64,000 bases of DNA, taken from the NCBI GenBank assembly GCA_046351555.1, contig JAXLYI010000011.1, positions 240,627 to 304,626 of the forward strand, given 5' to 3'. Within the stretch, counting starts at the first letter, position 1. Each line of letters begins with the position of its first letter. Source of the DNA: CAISKJ01 sp046351555 (lineage in GTDB: Bacteria > Myxococcota_A > Polyangia > Polyangiales > Ga0077539). The notes under the pieces are model-generated. The model made no database searches. It was not told the origin of the DNA and saw nothing but the letters and a program-made list of their open reading frames with translations. Position numbers and translations under genes: made by a program. Shown piece after piece: positions 1 through 8,549 of this stretch.

Positions 1-1
1 C

Positions 2-439
2 GCGAAGGACGAGGGCGTCTCCGACGTGCTCGTGATCGAGAACGGGCAGACGGCGATCCTCGACCGCCACGGGCTCTCGCAGGGCGCGAGCGTGCGGGTG
101 GGGCGCGTGCCGGTGGCTGACGGGCGGGAGATCCCCGAGGACGTGCTGCGCGAGCGCGCGGTGATGGGCGAGGTGGGGGCGGTGTTCGTGACGGTGCCCG
201 TGACGCGCCTGGGCGCGCTGACGGGCCACGCGACGGTGGCGTCGCGCGGCGTCGTCGCCGAGGGCGGGGCCGCGGTGGCCGACGAGGAGGCGCGCGTCGC
301 GGTGGAGGACGCCGTCCGCGAGGCGGGCGCGCCGGGCTCGCTCGAGGCCGTGCGTGAAGCGGTGCGGCGCGCCGTGCGAAAGGTGTTCGCGCGGGCGCAG
401 CCGCGGCCGCTCGTGGTGGTCACGCTGCGCGACAACTGA
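2..439 (+). CDS. rnj: Ribonuclease J, C-terminal part (5' end outside window)
   Basis: Only the last 145 residues are visible; the frame is open to the left edge, so the gene starts upstream. RNase J is a metallo-beta-lactamase/beta-CASP RNase acting in 5'-to-3' and endonucleolytic mRNA decay and rRNA maturation. The visible part matches its C-terminal region: an IENGQ segment at the start of the small beta domain, then a GEVGAVFVTVPV strand pair, an ASRG motif where the family has 'SRGF', a helical stretch and a basic RAQPRP end. The catalytic domain is not in the window, so activity cannot be judged. The assignment rests on the C-terminal pattern alone. Confidence 0.82.
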   Translation, partial: AKDEGVSDVLVIENGQTAILDRHGLSQGASVRVGRVPVADGREIPEDVLRERAVMGEVGAVFVTVPVTRLGALTGHATVASRGVVAEGGAAVADEEARVAVEDAVREAGAPGSLEAVREAVRRAVRKVFARAQPRPLVVVTLRDN

Positions 440-510
440 GCGCGTCGCTTTCCCTTTGCCCCGGCGGCCCCGGCTCCCCTATAGAAGCGCCTCGGAGATC
501 AAGACCCGCG

Positions 511-672
511 ATGAGTACGCCCCAGGCTGAGGACCTTCCCGAAGACTTCAAGCTCATGCGCCGCTACGACGCCGAGTGGTCGGGCCCGCGGCTCATCCTG
601 CACGGCGCCATCTGGCTCGCGATCGCGCTCGGCGTGATCTACAGCCTCGCCAGCTACGCCTCGCCCGACTGA
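511..672 (+). CDS. Small single-pass membrane protein, 53 residues
   Basis: The ORF starts at an ATG and encodes a charged N-terminus (residues 1-25) followed by one hydrophobic helix (about 28-48) and a short tail ending SPD. It follows the RNase J gene by about 70 bases on the same strand. Its last 19 bases overlap the 3' end of the convergent gene at 654-1319. No family was recognised. The clean hydrophobic segment and its position behind an RNase J gene suggest a real small membrane protein, but this is inference. Confidence 0.5.
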   Translation: MSTPQAEDLPEDFKLMRRYDAEWSGPRLILHGAIWLAIALGVIYSLASYASPD

Positions 673-1319
673 CGCCCGCGCCGCCGCGCCAGCGCCGCGC
701 AAACCGCGCCGAGCGCCACCGCCGCGAACCCGCCATCCCCCGCGCCACCAGCACCCGGCGTCGCCGAGCAGCGCGCCACCGCGTGGTGCGCCGCGGGGGA
801 GAACGCGGCGAGCTGCGGCGGCGGGGCGGCCGGGCGGTGTGCGGGGCTCGAGGGCAGCGCGCGGCGCGTGAGCGAGAGGCGCCCGCGGTCGCGGCAGGCC
901 GCGGAGGTGTAGACGCCCTCCAGGCGGTCGGCGCCCGAGCGGCGGAGCGTGTACGAGTCCGACGCGCAGAGCGTCCAGCCGTGGAGGGGGTGGGCCTCGA
1001 GCATCGCGGTGTCGCGCGCCGCGAGCGTGTGGCCGCCGTCGCGCCACTCGCCTTCGAGGGCGCGGCGGTCCCAGCCGGAGACGGCGCTCGACCAGAAGAA
1101 GGTGCCGGTGACGCGGCCGGCGCGGGCGCAGAGCTCCACGACGATGCGGGCGCTCGGGTCGTTGCCCTCGATGTCGCCGAGCCACGTCTCGCACGTGTTG
1201 GGCGCGGGGTCAGCGGGGCGCCGCGGGCCGTTCTCGCGAACGAAACCCTGCCCCTGCGCCGAACCTGCGAAGAGCAGCGAACCCAGGGAAAGCACCTTGA
1301 CCCACGTGTGCGGCGACAT
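654..1319 (-). CDS. Secreted protein with MYXO-CTERM-like sorting tail
   Basis: 221 residues. The N-terminus is a signal peptide (basic start, hydrophobic LSLGSLLFAGSAQG). The middle (about 40-160) is a compact region with several Cys residues and no recognised domain; it reads like a small beta-rich 'DUF' domain. The C-terminus has the MYXO-CTERM layout: Cys184, a Gly/Ala-rich spacer, a hydrophobic helix (about 196-211) and a basic ARRRGR end. In that family the Cys is thought to be lipidated or processed for surface anchoring. Its 3' end overlaps the convergent small ORF at 511-672. Function is unknown; secretion and anchoring are the supported parts. Confidence 0.75.
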   Translation of the reverse strand: MSPHTWVKVLSLGSLLFAGSAQGQGFVRENGPRRPADPAPNTCETWLGDIEGNDPSARIVVELCARAGRVTGTFFWSSAVSGWDRRALEGEWRDGGHTLAARDTAMLEAHPLHGWTLCASDSYTLRRSGADRLEGVYTSAACRDRGRLSLTRRALPSSPAHRPAAPPPQLAAFSPAAHHAVARCSATPGAGGAGDGGFAAVALGAVCAALARRRGRQSGEA

Positions 1320-1424
1320 CGGTGGGCAGATGATGCGATGTAGGTGCGAATGCGTCCAAGGAAGTGCACGTGGTTTTCGAACGCGAGGCGACGAAATCCG
1401 CGGCTCGGACGCTGATTCGGGGCG

Positions 1425-2675
1425 CTACTGACGGGCCATGATGGCGATGTACGCGGCGATGGCCGATTTGAAGGCGGGCGCCGTGTTGGCGAACTGGAAG
1501 GCGATCGCGCAGGGGGCGCGGGGCGAGCCGGCGCGGTCGCGGATCCAACGCACCGTGGCGGGCGTGTTGACGACGTCGCCCGTGGAGGGGAGCGCGAAGC
1601 GGAGCTGGACGGACTCGCCGACGACGAAGCCGCGCGGCCCGATGCACATGATCCCCTCCTCGGAGACGTCCTCGGCGCGGAGGTCGACCGACTCGTCGTG
1701 GAGCACGACGCGGACGGGGGCGTTGAAGGGGGCGCGGGGTGCGCCGCGGCGCTCGCCCCCGTCGGGCTCGCGGGCCTCGGCGACGTCGCGGGCGGCGTAG
1801 TCGAGCAGGCGCGTGTTCGAGCGCGCGAGGCCGCTCGCGTCGATGGCGCGGACGAGGGCGCCGGTGTCGGGGAAGCGGTCGCGCGGGTCGCGGGCGAGGC
1901 AGCGCTCGACGAGGTCGACGAGGGCCGCGGGCGCGTCGGGGCGCGCGTCGCGGAGCGAGAGGCGGCGGCCGGCGGCGTGCCACGCGCTCACGTCGGCGAG
2001 GTCGCCGGGGACTGGGACGGACTCGGTGAGCATCTCCCACGTCATCGCGCCGAGGGAGTAGAGGTCGGCGCGCGGGTCGGCGACGCGACCCTCCATCACC
2101 TCGGGGGCCATGTACTCGGGCGTCCCGATGACGCCGTCGCGCACGCCGAGCCGCTGCGAGGTGCGGTCGGTGCCGCGCGGCAGGCGGGCGACGCCGAAGT
2201 CGATGAGGGTGCACTGCTCGCGGCCGCCGGGGGGACGGGTGACCAGCACGTTGCCGGGCTTCACGTCGCGGTGGAGGATGCCCGCGGCGTGGGCCGCGCC
2301 GAGGCCGAGGGCCACCTGGCGCGCGACGGTGACGGCGTCGTGGACGGAGAGCCTCCCGCGCGAGGTGAGGAGGCCCTCGATGGCGCGGCCCTCGACGAGC
2401 TCCATCACGAGGTAGGGCGCGTTCTCCCACGTGCCGGCGTCGTGGATCTCGACGACGTTGGGGTGGCGCACCATGCCGAGCGCGCGGGCCTCGTCGAGCA
2501 TGCGGAGGCGGGCCTCGTCGTGGTCGCGGTACTCGTCGTGGAGCACCTTCACCGCGACGCGGCGCGCGGTGAAGAGGTGGACGGCTTCGTAGACGGTGCA
2601 GATGCCGCCGTGGCCGAGGGGCCGGCGTAGGAGGTAGCGGCTGCCGACGCGCCGGCCGATGGTGTGGGCGGTCAT
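1425..2675 (-). CDS. Ser/Thr protein kinase with C-terminal PilZ domain
   Basis: 416 residues. A Hanks-type kinase fills residues 14-280: Gly-rich loop GHGGICTVY (21-29), ATP-site Lys43 in AVK, catalytic HRDVKPGN from 135, IDFG with DFG at 159-161, then GTPEYMAPE. All catalytic residues are present, so it should be active. A PilZ domain follows (about 308-405) with an RRGAPR arginine motif and a DVSEEG motif, the two elements that bind cyclic-di-GMP in canonical PilZ domains. No transmembrane segment is seen between them, so it is probably cytoplasmic. It is the last gene of a minus-strand run from 8376. A direct kinase-PilZ fusion suggests phosphorylation output tuned by c-di-GMP (inference). 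Confidence 0.9.
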   Translation of the reverse strand: MTAHTIGRRVGSRYLLRRPLGHGGICTVYEAVHLFTARRVAVKVLHDEYRDHDEARLRMLDEARALGMVRHPNVVEIHDAGTWENAPYLVMELVEGRAIEGLLTSRGRLSVHDAVTVARQVALGLGAAHAAGILHRDVKPGNVLVTRPPGGREQCTLIDFGVARLPRGTDRTSQRLGVRDGVIGTPEYMAPEVMEGRVADPRADLYSLGAMTWEMLTESVPVPGDLADVSAWHAAGRRLSLRDARPDAPAALVDLVERCLARDPRDRFPDTGALVRAIDASGLARSNTRLLDYAARDVAEAREPDGGERRGAPRAPFNAPVRVVLHDESVDLRAEDVSEEGIMCIGPRGFVVGESVQLRFALPSTGDVVNTPATVRWIRDRAGSPRAPCAIAFQFANTAPAFKSAIAAYIAIMARQ

Positions 2676-2718
2676 CGCCCCGGTGAACGGCGCGCCGCGG
2701 CCGGCCGATGAGGGCCGC

Positions 2719-4038
2719 TCAGAGGGGGCGGGTCTCTTCGTGGAATCGGACGCCGAGCGTGGCGAGCTCGTCGAGGATCGGGTTGTACACCGCGGGCTCG
2801 ACGGGCACGACGACGCCGCGCGCCGCGATGGTGCCGTCGAGGATGCGGAGCACGCCGATGGCGGCGGGCAGGCCCACGGTGCGCGACATCGCCGTCTCCC
2901 CGTTGGGCACGCCGAAGTCGACGAGCGCCGAGCGCATGTACTCCCGGCGCCCGGGGTACTCGGCGACGAACTCGTGCTGGAGCACGATCATGTCGCGCTC
3001 GCCGGGCGCGTACTGGAGCTTCTCGACCATCCGCGCGACGAGCGCGTCGAGCGGCGAGATCGTGCGCTCGGGCAGCGCGCCGTCGGAGAACATCCCGAGC
3101 CACGCGAGCTTCTGGATCGGCTCGGAGTCGCGCGCGACGCCGCCCTTCGCGGCGACCGCGGCCTCGACGTCGCCGCCGACGTCCACGCCGCCGAGGCGGG
3201 CCATGACGTGGCGGAAGGTGCCGCCTTCGAAGGCCTGCGGGGCGTCGTCGTAGAGGCCCATCGCGCCCATCGCGCGCCAGGTGGCGCAGTGCCCGAGGTT
3301 GCGCAGCGTGCCGCGGAACATCGTCTGGACGCCTTCGAGGTCGTACACCTTGATGTACGCGGTGGAGTCGCGGTTGGGGTAGCCCTCGAAGCGGCCCGCG
3401 CCAGCGACCTCGACGCTCTCGGGGTTGGCGAAGAGCTCGGGGCCGGGGATCACCACCTCGTGGCCGTCCTTGAGGTACTTCGCGGCGTTGCGCGCGGCGA
3501 GTACGACCCCGCGCGGCGACCACGAGAACTTGTACCCGAAGGGGTTGTTGTTGGCCTCGGGGGCCGGCAGCCCGCCGCAGTACGAGCGGAAGGAGGTGAC
3601 GCGCCCGCCCGCGCGCCGCACGCCGTGGATGACGCGCATCGCGGACATGTGGTCGATGCCCGGGTCGAGGCCGAGCTCGTTGAGCAGGATGACGCCGCGC
3701 TCCTTCGCCTCGGCGTCGAGGGCGCGCATCGCGGGCTGCACGTACGACGTGGTGACGAGGTGGCGCTTGTGCGCGAGGCAGCGCTGCGCGACGGCGAGGT
3801 GGTGCGTGTACGGGAGCATGCTCACCACCACGTCGCTCTTGGCGACGAGGCGGTCGAGCGCGGCGGCGTCGTCGATCTCGAACGGGACCACGTCGCCGCG
3901 CGGGTGCCCGTTGAGCAGGGCTTTCGCGCGGTCGGCCGAGCGGGCCGCGACGGAGACGGTGTGCTGGGAGCTCTCGAGGATGTGTCGGACGACGGGGCCT
4001 GCGACGAGGCCTGCGCCGAGGACGGTCACGTGTGCCAT
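2719..4038 (-). CDS. Saccharopine dehydrogenase family oxidoreductase
   Basis: 439 residues, starting at MAHVTVLGAG; an in-frame ATG 36 bases upstream would add 12 residues in front of the Rossmann strand and is less likely. The N-terminal NAD(P)-binding motif is GAGLVAGP (8-15), and the chain has the long C-terminal catalytic domain of LYS9-type saccharopine reductases, with the NELGLDPGIDHMSAM segment typical of the family. Such enzymes interconvert saccharopine with aminoadipate semialdehyde and glutamate in lysine metabolism. Because dapA/dapB also occur in this window, a degradative or alternative role is plausible. Its stop is 43 bases before the kinase-PilZ start. Confidence 0.85.
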   Translation of the reverse strand: MAHVTVLGAGLVAGPVVRHILESSQHTVSVAARSADRAKALLNGHPRGDVVPFEIDDAAALDRLVAKSDVVVSMLPYTHHLAVAQRCLAHKRHLVTTSYVQPAMRALDAEAKERGVILLNELGLDPGIDHMSAMRVIHGVRRAGGRVTSFRSYCGGLPAPEANNNPFGYKFSWSPRGVVLAARNAAKYLKDGHEVVIPGPELFANPESVEVAGAGRFEGYPNRDSTAYIKVYDLEGVQTMFRGTLRNLGHCATWRAMGAMGLYDDAPQAFEGGTFRHVMARLGGVDVGGDVEAAVAAKGGVARDSEPIQKLAWLGMFSDGALPERTISPLDALVARMVEKLQYAPGERDMIVLQHEFVAEYPGRREYMRSALVDFGVPNGETAMSRTVGLPAAIGVLRILDGTIAARGVVVPVEPAVYNPILDELATLGVRFHEETRPL

Positions 4039-4089
4039 GGGGCGGCGATTACTACAGTTCGCCCGCGAAACCAACCGCGGCGCGGGGAT

Positions 4090-5940
4090 TCACGTGCGGT
4101 CGCGCGCGAGCAGTTTCGTCCACTCGTCGTCGGTCCACACCTTCTCGCGACAATAGATGTGCGCGTAGGAGCCGGGGATGAGCATCCGGTCCCAGCGGGC
4201 GCCGTCCTTGTCGCGGTAGCGCATCTCGCCCTCCTCCGACTCGAAGCGCATGTTGAAGAGGAACTCGTGCCAAGCGCCCGCGGGCCCGGGGGCGGGCACC
4301 CGCACCACCTGCGAGGCCTCGTCGAAGTTGAGGGCGACGATCACCGCGGGGTCGCCCTCGCCGCGGCCGTAGACGATCACGTGCTCGTCCTCGTGGCGCC
4401 AGATCGGGGTGAAGGCGGGCGAGCGCAGCGCGGCGACGCGGCGCCGGAGGAAGCCGAGCGCGCGGTGCAACCGTTGGAGCGCGCCGGCGGCCTCGCCGCG
4501 CTCCCAGTCGAGCGGGTTGAACTCGCGCGGGAGCCCGTTTTCGAAGCGGGTGTGGTCGTCCTCGGCGTACTCCGCGCCCATGTAGATCATCGGGACGCCG
4601 GGGTGGGTGAAGAGGGCGATGGTGGGGGGCTGGAGCTTCCACCACGGCTGGCCGCCGCGGTTGGAGAGGCGCTCGTCGTCGTGGTTGTCGAGGAAGACGG
4701 TGGGGGGCTTGTCGTCGGGGAAGCCCTGGGCGCGGGGGTTCATCCGCCACTCGAGGTGGCCGAGGCCGCGGTGGTGGAGGGCGTCGTCGGCGGCGTAGAA
4801 GAACCCCTTGGCCCACTGCGAGTTGAAGGCAGAGTCCTTCAGCATCTCGAGCTCGTTGCCGTCGTTGCTGAAGTGTTCGGCGACGCGGTAGCACGACTCG
4901 CCGCCGACCTCGCGGGCCACGGCGGCGACGGCGCCGGCGCCGACGGTCTGGTCCTTCCAGCGGTAGTAGCCGAGCGTGTGGTCGAAGCGCATCCCGTCGA
5001 CGCCGAGCTCGTTGAACCAAACGTCCATCACGTCTCGGACGAAGCCGAGGGCGGCGGGCTTCTCGTAGTCGAGGTCGACGCCGCCCCAGTCCTTGTTGCG
5101 GTAGGGCTCGGAGCCCGGGTTGGGGTCGGTGCCGCCGAAGTCGCCGAGCAGCGGGTTGTTGCGGGTGTCGGGCGCCGCGCGCGGGTCGTGGTCGGGGTCG
5201 TAGATGCGCGCGTAGGAGAAGCGCCGCGACACCTGGTTGAAGACGGCGTCGATGATCACCGCGATGCCCGCGTCGTGGCAGGCGTCGACCAGCTCGATGA
5301 ACTCCGCCCGCGCCGACTCCTCCCGCGCGGCGTACGCGCGGTGCGGGGCGCAGAGGTGGCACGCGGTGATGTAGTTCCAGCGGACGCCGACGTGCCACGG
5401 GTCGGAGTAGTCGAAGACGGGCATCAGTTCGACGGCGTTGACGCCGAGGTCGACGAGGTGCGGGAGCTTGGCGCGGACGCCCGCGTAGGTGCCGCGCACG
5501 CGCCCGCTCACGGCGGGGTCTTCCGCGGTGAAGTTGTAGACGTGGAGCTCGTACACCAGGAGGTCGCGCAGCGCGGGGCGCGCGAAGGGCGCGGGCTTGC
5601 GCGGCGTGAGCTCGGCCCGGAGCACCGACCGGAAATCGCGGAAGACCTCGCGCGCGTAGGGGTCGGAGACGCGCGTGCGGTACGCCCTCCCCGTCGAGCG
5701 GACGCGCGCGTCGACGAGGTACTCGTACCAGGCCACCGGCGCGTCGAGCCGCGCCTCGCCGACCCAGTGCTCGCCGTCGTCGTCGAGCTCGAGGCTCACG
5801 CTGCGGCCGTGGTTGACGTTCTCCCCCAGCACCTTCACGCCCTCGATCGCGACGTCCCGGAAGGAGGGGGCCCAGAGCGTGAAGCGCGCGCTCCCGTAGC
5901 CGAGCGCGCGGGCGCCGCGCGCGTGTTTCGGGTTGATCAT
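4090..5940 (-). CDS. GH13 alpha-amylase superfamily enzyme (branching/trehalohydrolase-like)
   Basis: 616 residues, starting at MINPK. The N-terminal 115 residues form a CBM48/E-set-like beta-sandwich (FTLWAPSFRDV). The TIM barrel follows: region I DAVFNQ (231-236), region II GMRFD with nucleophile Asp320, region III VAEHF with acid/base Glu355, region IV FLDNHD (NHD 419-421). A C-terminal beta domain ends the chain. The two catalytic acids and the transition-state Asp are present, so it should act on alpha-glucans. Region I ends in Gln where most members have His. Exact specificity (branching, debranching or trehalohydrolase-like) cannot be told from motifs. It is cytoplasmic, as no signal peptide is seen. 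Confidence 0.88.
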   Translation of the reverse strand: MINPKHARGARALGYGSARFTLWAPSFRDVAIEGVKVLGENVNHGRSVSLELDDDGEHWVGEARLDAPVAWYEYLVDARVRSTGRAYRTRVSDPYAREVFRDFRSVLRAELTPRKPAPFARPALRDLLVYELHVYNFTAEDPAVSGRVRGTYAGVRAKLPHLVDLGVNAVELMPVFDYSDPWHVGVRWNYITACHLCAPHRAYAAREESARAEFIELVDACHDAGIAVIIDAVFNQVSRRFSYARIYDPDHDPRAAPDTRNNPLLGDFGGTDPNPGSEPYRNKDWGGVDLDYEKPAALGFVRDVMDVWFNELGVDGMRFDHTLGYYRWKDQTVGAGAVAAVAREVGGESCYRVAEHFSNDGNELEMLKDSAFNSQWAKGFFYAADDALHHRGLGHLEWRMNPRAQGFPDDKPPTVFLDNHDDERLSNRGGQPWWKLQPPTIALFTHPGVPMIYMGAEYAEDDHTRFENGLPREFNPLDWERGEAAGALQRLHRALGFLRRRVAALRSPAFTPIWRHEDEHVIVYGRGEGDPAVIVALNFDEASQVVRVPAPGPAGAWHEFLFNMRFESEEGEMRYRDKDGARWDRMLIPGSYAHIYCREKVWTDDEWTKLLARDRT

Positions 5941-5981
5941 GCGCGGGCCATTGTGCACAAGCGCGGCGCGCGAAGAAAGCT

Positions 5982-7271
5982 TCAGTCGAAGCCCACCGCG
6001 AGCCCCGGGTCGCGCGTCACCACCGCCCCGCGCCCGCCCCACACCACCGCGCCCTCGGCCGCCGCCGCGCCCGTCTCCACCCGCACCACGGTCGCGCCGT
6101 CGGACACGCGGACCCCCGCCAGGTGGCCCCGCGCGCCGAGGTACAGCACCCCGTCGACCAGCGCCGCGAAGTCGCCCGTCGGCTCGAAGCCCAGCGGCGT
6201 GCGCCCGCGGGGCCGCCCGTCGCCGACGCCCAGCCGATCGATCGCGCCGTCGAGCACCTGGTGCACCGCGGGGCCCTCCACGAGCGCGCAGGTGGCCACG
6301 CGCTCGGGCACTTCGGTCGAGGCCCACGCGTCGCTCCCGTCGTTCGCGTGGAGCGCGCGCGCCGCCCCCGTCACCGCGGCCGACTGGAACGCCGGCAGGA
6401 TCACCAGCGCGCCGACCGTCGCTGGCGGGCAGTGCGTGCGGAGCGGGAGCGCGCGCTCCCAGACGGGCCTGGCGACCCCCGGCGTGGCGCGCACGAGCCG
6501 GGTCGCACCGAGCGGGGGGGCCGCGGTGAAGAGCAGGTCGGCGCCGACCGATGTTGCGTGGAGCACCGTGCCGCGCGCGATGACCCGCGGGCCGAGCGTG
6601 CCCGCGGGGAGCGCGAGCGGTCGCAGCGCGAGGGGGCCGTCGTGCACGAACACCCGCGCGCCCGCGGGCGCCGCCGTCCAGCGCGCGTGGAGCGTGTCGG
6701 ACGATGCCGCCGCGACGAAGAGCCGACGGCCGGTGAAGGCGTCGAGGCCCACCGTGCCGCCGGGCGCTCCCTCGGCGCAGGGGCGCGTCGCGACGCCGGG
6801 GGTGGCCGCCGCGAGCCGCGCGCAGTGGGGGATCGTGTCGACCAGCACCGCGCCGTCCACCAGCTCGACGGGCGCACCGTGCAGGCCCTCGACGGGCGCG
6901 TGCCAGCGGACGGTTCCGTCGGCGAGGTCGACGGCGTACACCGCGCCGTCGGAGGTCCCCTCGGGGTCGACGCGGGCGGCGGCGAGGTAGAGCGTGCGGC
7001 CGTCGGTGGCGGGCTCGCCCATGCCCTGGCGCGGCGTGAGGTCGAGGCGCCAGCGCTCGCGGCCGCGGGGGACCGGGCCGCGCGCGAGGTAGCGCCAGCG
7101 CGGCTGTGAGCCTTCGGCCGCGCGGACGGGGAGGGCGGCTTCGAGGCCGCCGCCGGTCGACTCGCCGGGGGCCGCGCCGGGCGTGAGGGAGAGCGTCCCG
7201 CCGTCGCCAGCGGGGCGCGCGCGGGGGCGGCAGGCGAGGAGGGCGAGGGCGAGGGGGAGCGCGCGCCGCAC
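5982..7271 (-). CDS. PQQ-like beta-propeller lipoprotein
   Basis: 429 residues. A short lipoprotein signal (MRRALPLALALLAC) puts the lipidated Cys near residue 14. The rest is a series of blade-like repeats with DAFTGR, DGAVYAVDLADGTVRW and DGVLYLGARG strings, the pattern of PQQ-like propellers (WD-like 'outer membrane assembly lipoprotein' fold). No catalytic residues are evident, so it is probably a binding or scaffold lipoprotein of the periplasm. It starts 7 bases after the stop of the VKOR-DsbA gene, so the two are almost certainly co-transcribed. Confidence 0.75.
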   Translation of the reverse strand: MRRALPLALALLACRPRARPAGDGGTLSLTPGAAPGESTGGGLEAALPVRAAEGSQPRWRYLARGPVPRGRERWRLDLTPRQGMGEPATDGRTLYLAAARVDPEGTSDGAVYAVDLADGTVRWHAPVEGLHGAPVELVDGAVLVDTIPHCARLAAATPGVATRPCAEGAPGGTVGLDAFTGRRLFVAAASSDTLHARWTAAPAGARVFVHDGPLALRPLALPAGTLGPRVIARGTVLHATSVGADLLFTAAPPLGATRLVRATPGVARPVWERALPLRTHCPPATVGALVILPAFQSAAVTGAARALHANDGSDAWASTEVPERVATCALVEGPAVHQVLDGAIDRLGVGDGRPRGRTPLGFEPTGDFAALVDGVLYLGARGHLAGVRVSDGATVVRVETGAAAAEGAVVWGGRGAVVTRDPGLAVGFD

Positions 7272-7278
7272 GCGCCGC

Positions 7279-8376
7279 TCAGGTGCCGCTGCGGGCGGCG
7301 GGCGGCGGGCTAGCGGAGGCCGAGATCGCGCGGTCGATGCTGGCGCGGAGGGCCTCGGGGCTGGTGAAGCCTTCGAACTTCTCGCGGCCGATCCAGAGCG
7401 TGGGAAGGCCGCTGACGCGGGCGGCGCGGGCGTCGTCGTGGTCGCGCTCGAGCACCACGTCGGGGCGCCGCGAGGCGAGGCACGAGCGGTAGGCCGCGAG
7501 GTCGAGGTGGAGCTCCTGCGCGATGCGCTCGCAGCCCTCCGGCGTGAGGTCTTCCGAGCGGAAGAGGCGGTTGGCCATCTCCTCGCCGCGGCGCTGCTCC
7601 TCGGCGCAGCAGGCCGCGCGGGCCGCGTCGCGCGCGTGCTCGTGGAAGGAGAGGGGGACGTTCTTGCGGATGAGGTGGACGCGGTCGCCGTACGACGCGA
7701 GGACTGGCGCGAGCGCCTCCTGCTGCCGGCGGCAGAAGGGGCACTCGTAGTCGACGAACTCCACGATCGTCGCCTTGCCCGGCACCTGCGCGCGGGCGAC
7801 GAGGTCGGGCATCGGCTCGATCACGGGCACGTTGGGCGGGGGCTGCGGGCTCTGGTGCGAGAGCCCGATCGCGACCGGCACCGCGAAGGCCGCAGCCGCG
7901 AGGCCCGCCGTCGGCCAGCGCAGCCGAAGCGCCGGCGCGGCCATGTCGTCGCGCCCGAGGAGGAAGGCCGTAATGCCCGCGCCGATCGCGCTCACGTCGA
8001 CGACGAGGCAGAGCTTGCAGAAGTGGTGGAGCACCGCGCCCTGGATCACCAGCAGCGCGACGCCCGAGGCCGCGCTGATCGCGCCGAGGGGGGCGAGGGC
8101 GCGCCGCGCGGGGCCGACGCCGACGCCGACCACCGCCAGCAGCGCTGCGAAGAAGGCGGTGCCGAAGACGGGCAGGGGCACGCCGAGCGGACGCGCCCAC
8201 GCGGAGCGGCGGACGACGTCGCAGCCGGAGCGCACGTCGCCGCAGAAGACGGGCGTGTGCACGTAGTCGATCAGCAGCATCGCGGAGAAGGCGAGGCCGA
8301 CGAGGGCGAAGAAGCGCAGCGCGAGGTCGCGGCGGTCGAGGGGGCCGGGCGGGGGAGGGGGGGCGGGGTCGCTCAT
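7279..8376 (-). CDS. VKOR-DsbA fusion (periplasmic disulfide-bond formation)
   Basis: 365 residues from the ATG of MSDPAPP; another in-frame ATG 27 bases upstream would add nine residues. The N-terminal half is a four-helix vitamin K epoxide reductase domain with loop cysteines Cys45 and Cys52 and the quinone-site motif CKLC (120-123). The C-terminal half is a thioredoxin-fold DsbA-like domain with active site CPFC (212-215) and a later GLPTLWIG segment supplying the cis-Pro. VKOR re-oxidises the DsbA domain and passes electrons to quinone, so one protein replaces DsbA and DsbB. The many Cys-rich exported proteins nearby are plausible clients (inference). Confidence 0.9.
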   Translation of the reverse strand: MSDPAPPPPPGPLDRRDLALRFFALVGLAFSAMLLIDYVHTPVFCGDVRSGCDVVRRSAWARPLGVPLPVFGTAFFAALLAVVGVGVGPARRALAPLGAISAASGVALLVIQGAVLHHFCKLCLVVDVSAIGAGITAFLLGRDDMAAPALRLRWPTAGLAAAAFAVPVAIGLSHQSPQPPPNVPVIEPMPDLVARAQVPGKATIVEFVDYECPFCRRQQEALAPVLASYGDRVHLIRKNVPLSFHEHARDAARAACCAEEQRRGEEMANRLFRSEDLTPEGCERIAQELHLDLAAYRSCLASRRPDVVLERDHDDARAARVSGLPTLWIGREKFEGFTSPEALRASIDRAISASASPPPAARSGT

Positions 8377-8549
8377 GCGCGTGGCATCACTCCGCGACGC
8401 CAACCACGCGAGGGGACGGCCACATTCCCGCGGGGCGCGTCGGCGGGGCGGACTCTAGTCCCACGGCCCCTGGAAAGTGAAGGGCGGAACGTCTACCCGC
8501 CGCCGCCCGGGAAGACCGCGGCCAGGGGTTGACGTTGTCCTCCGCGGCG

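Noticed and set aside
2659..6990. Plus-strand ORF of 1443 codons across the saccharopine/GH13/PQQ genes
   Set aside because: It is antisense to three recognised genes, has no signal or domain, and its composition is typical of a shadow frame.
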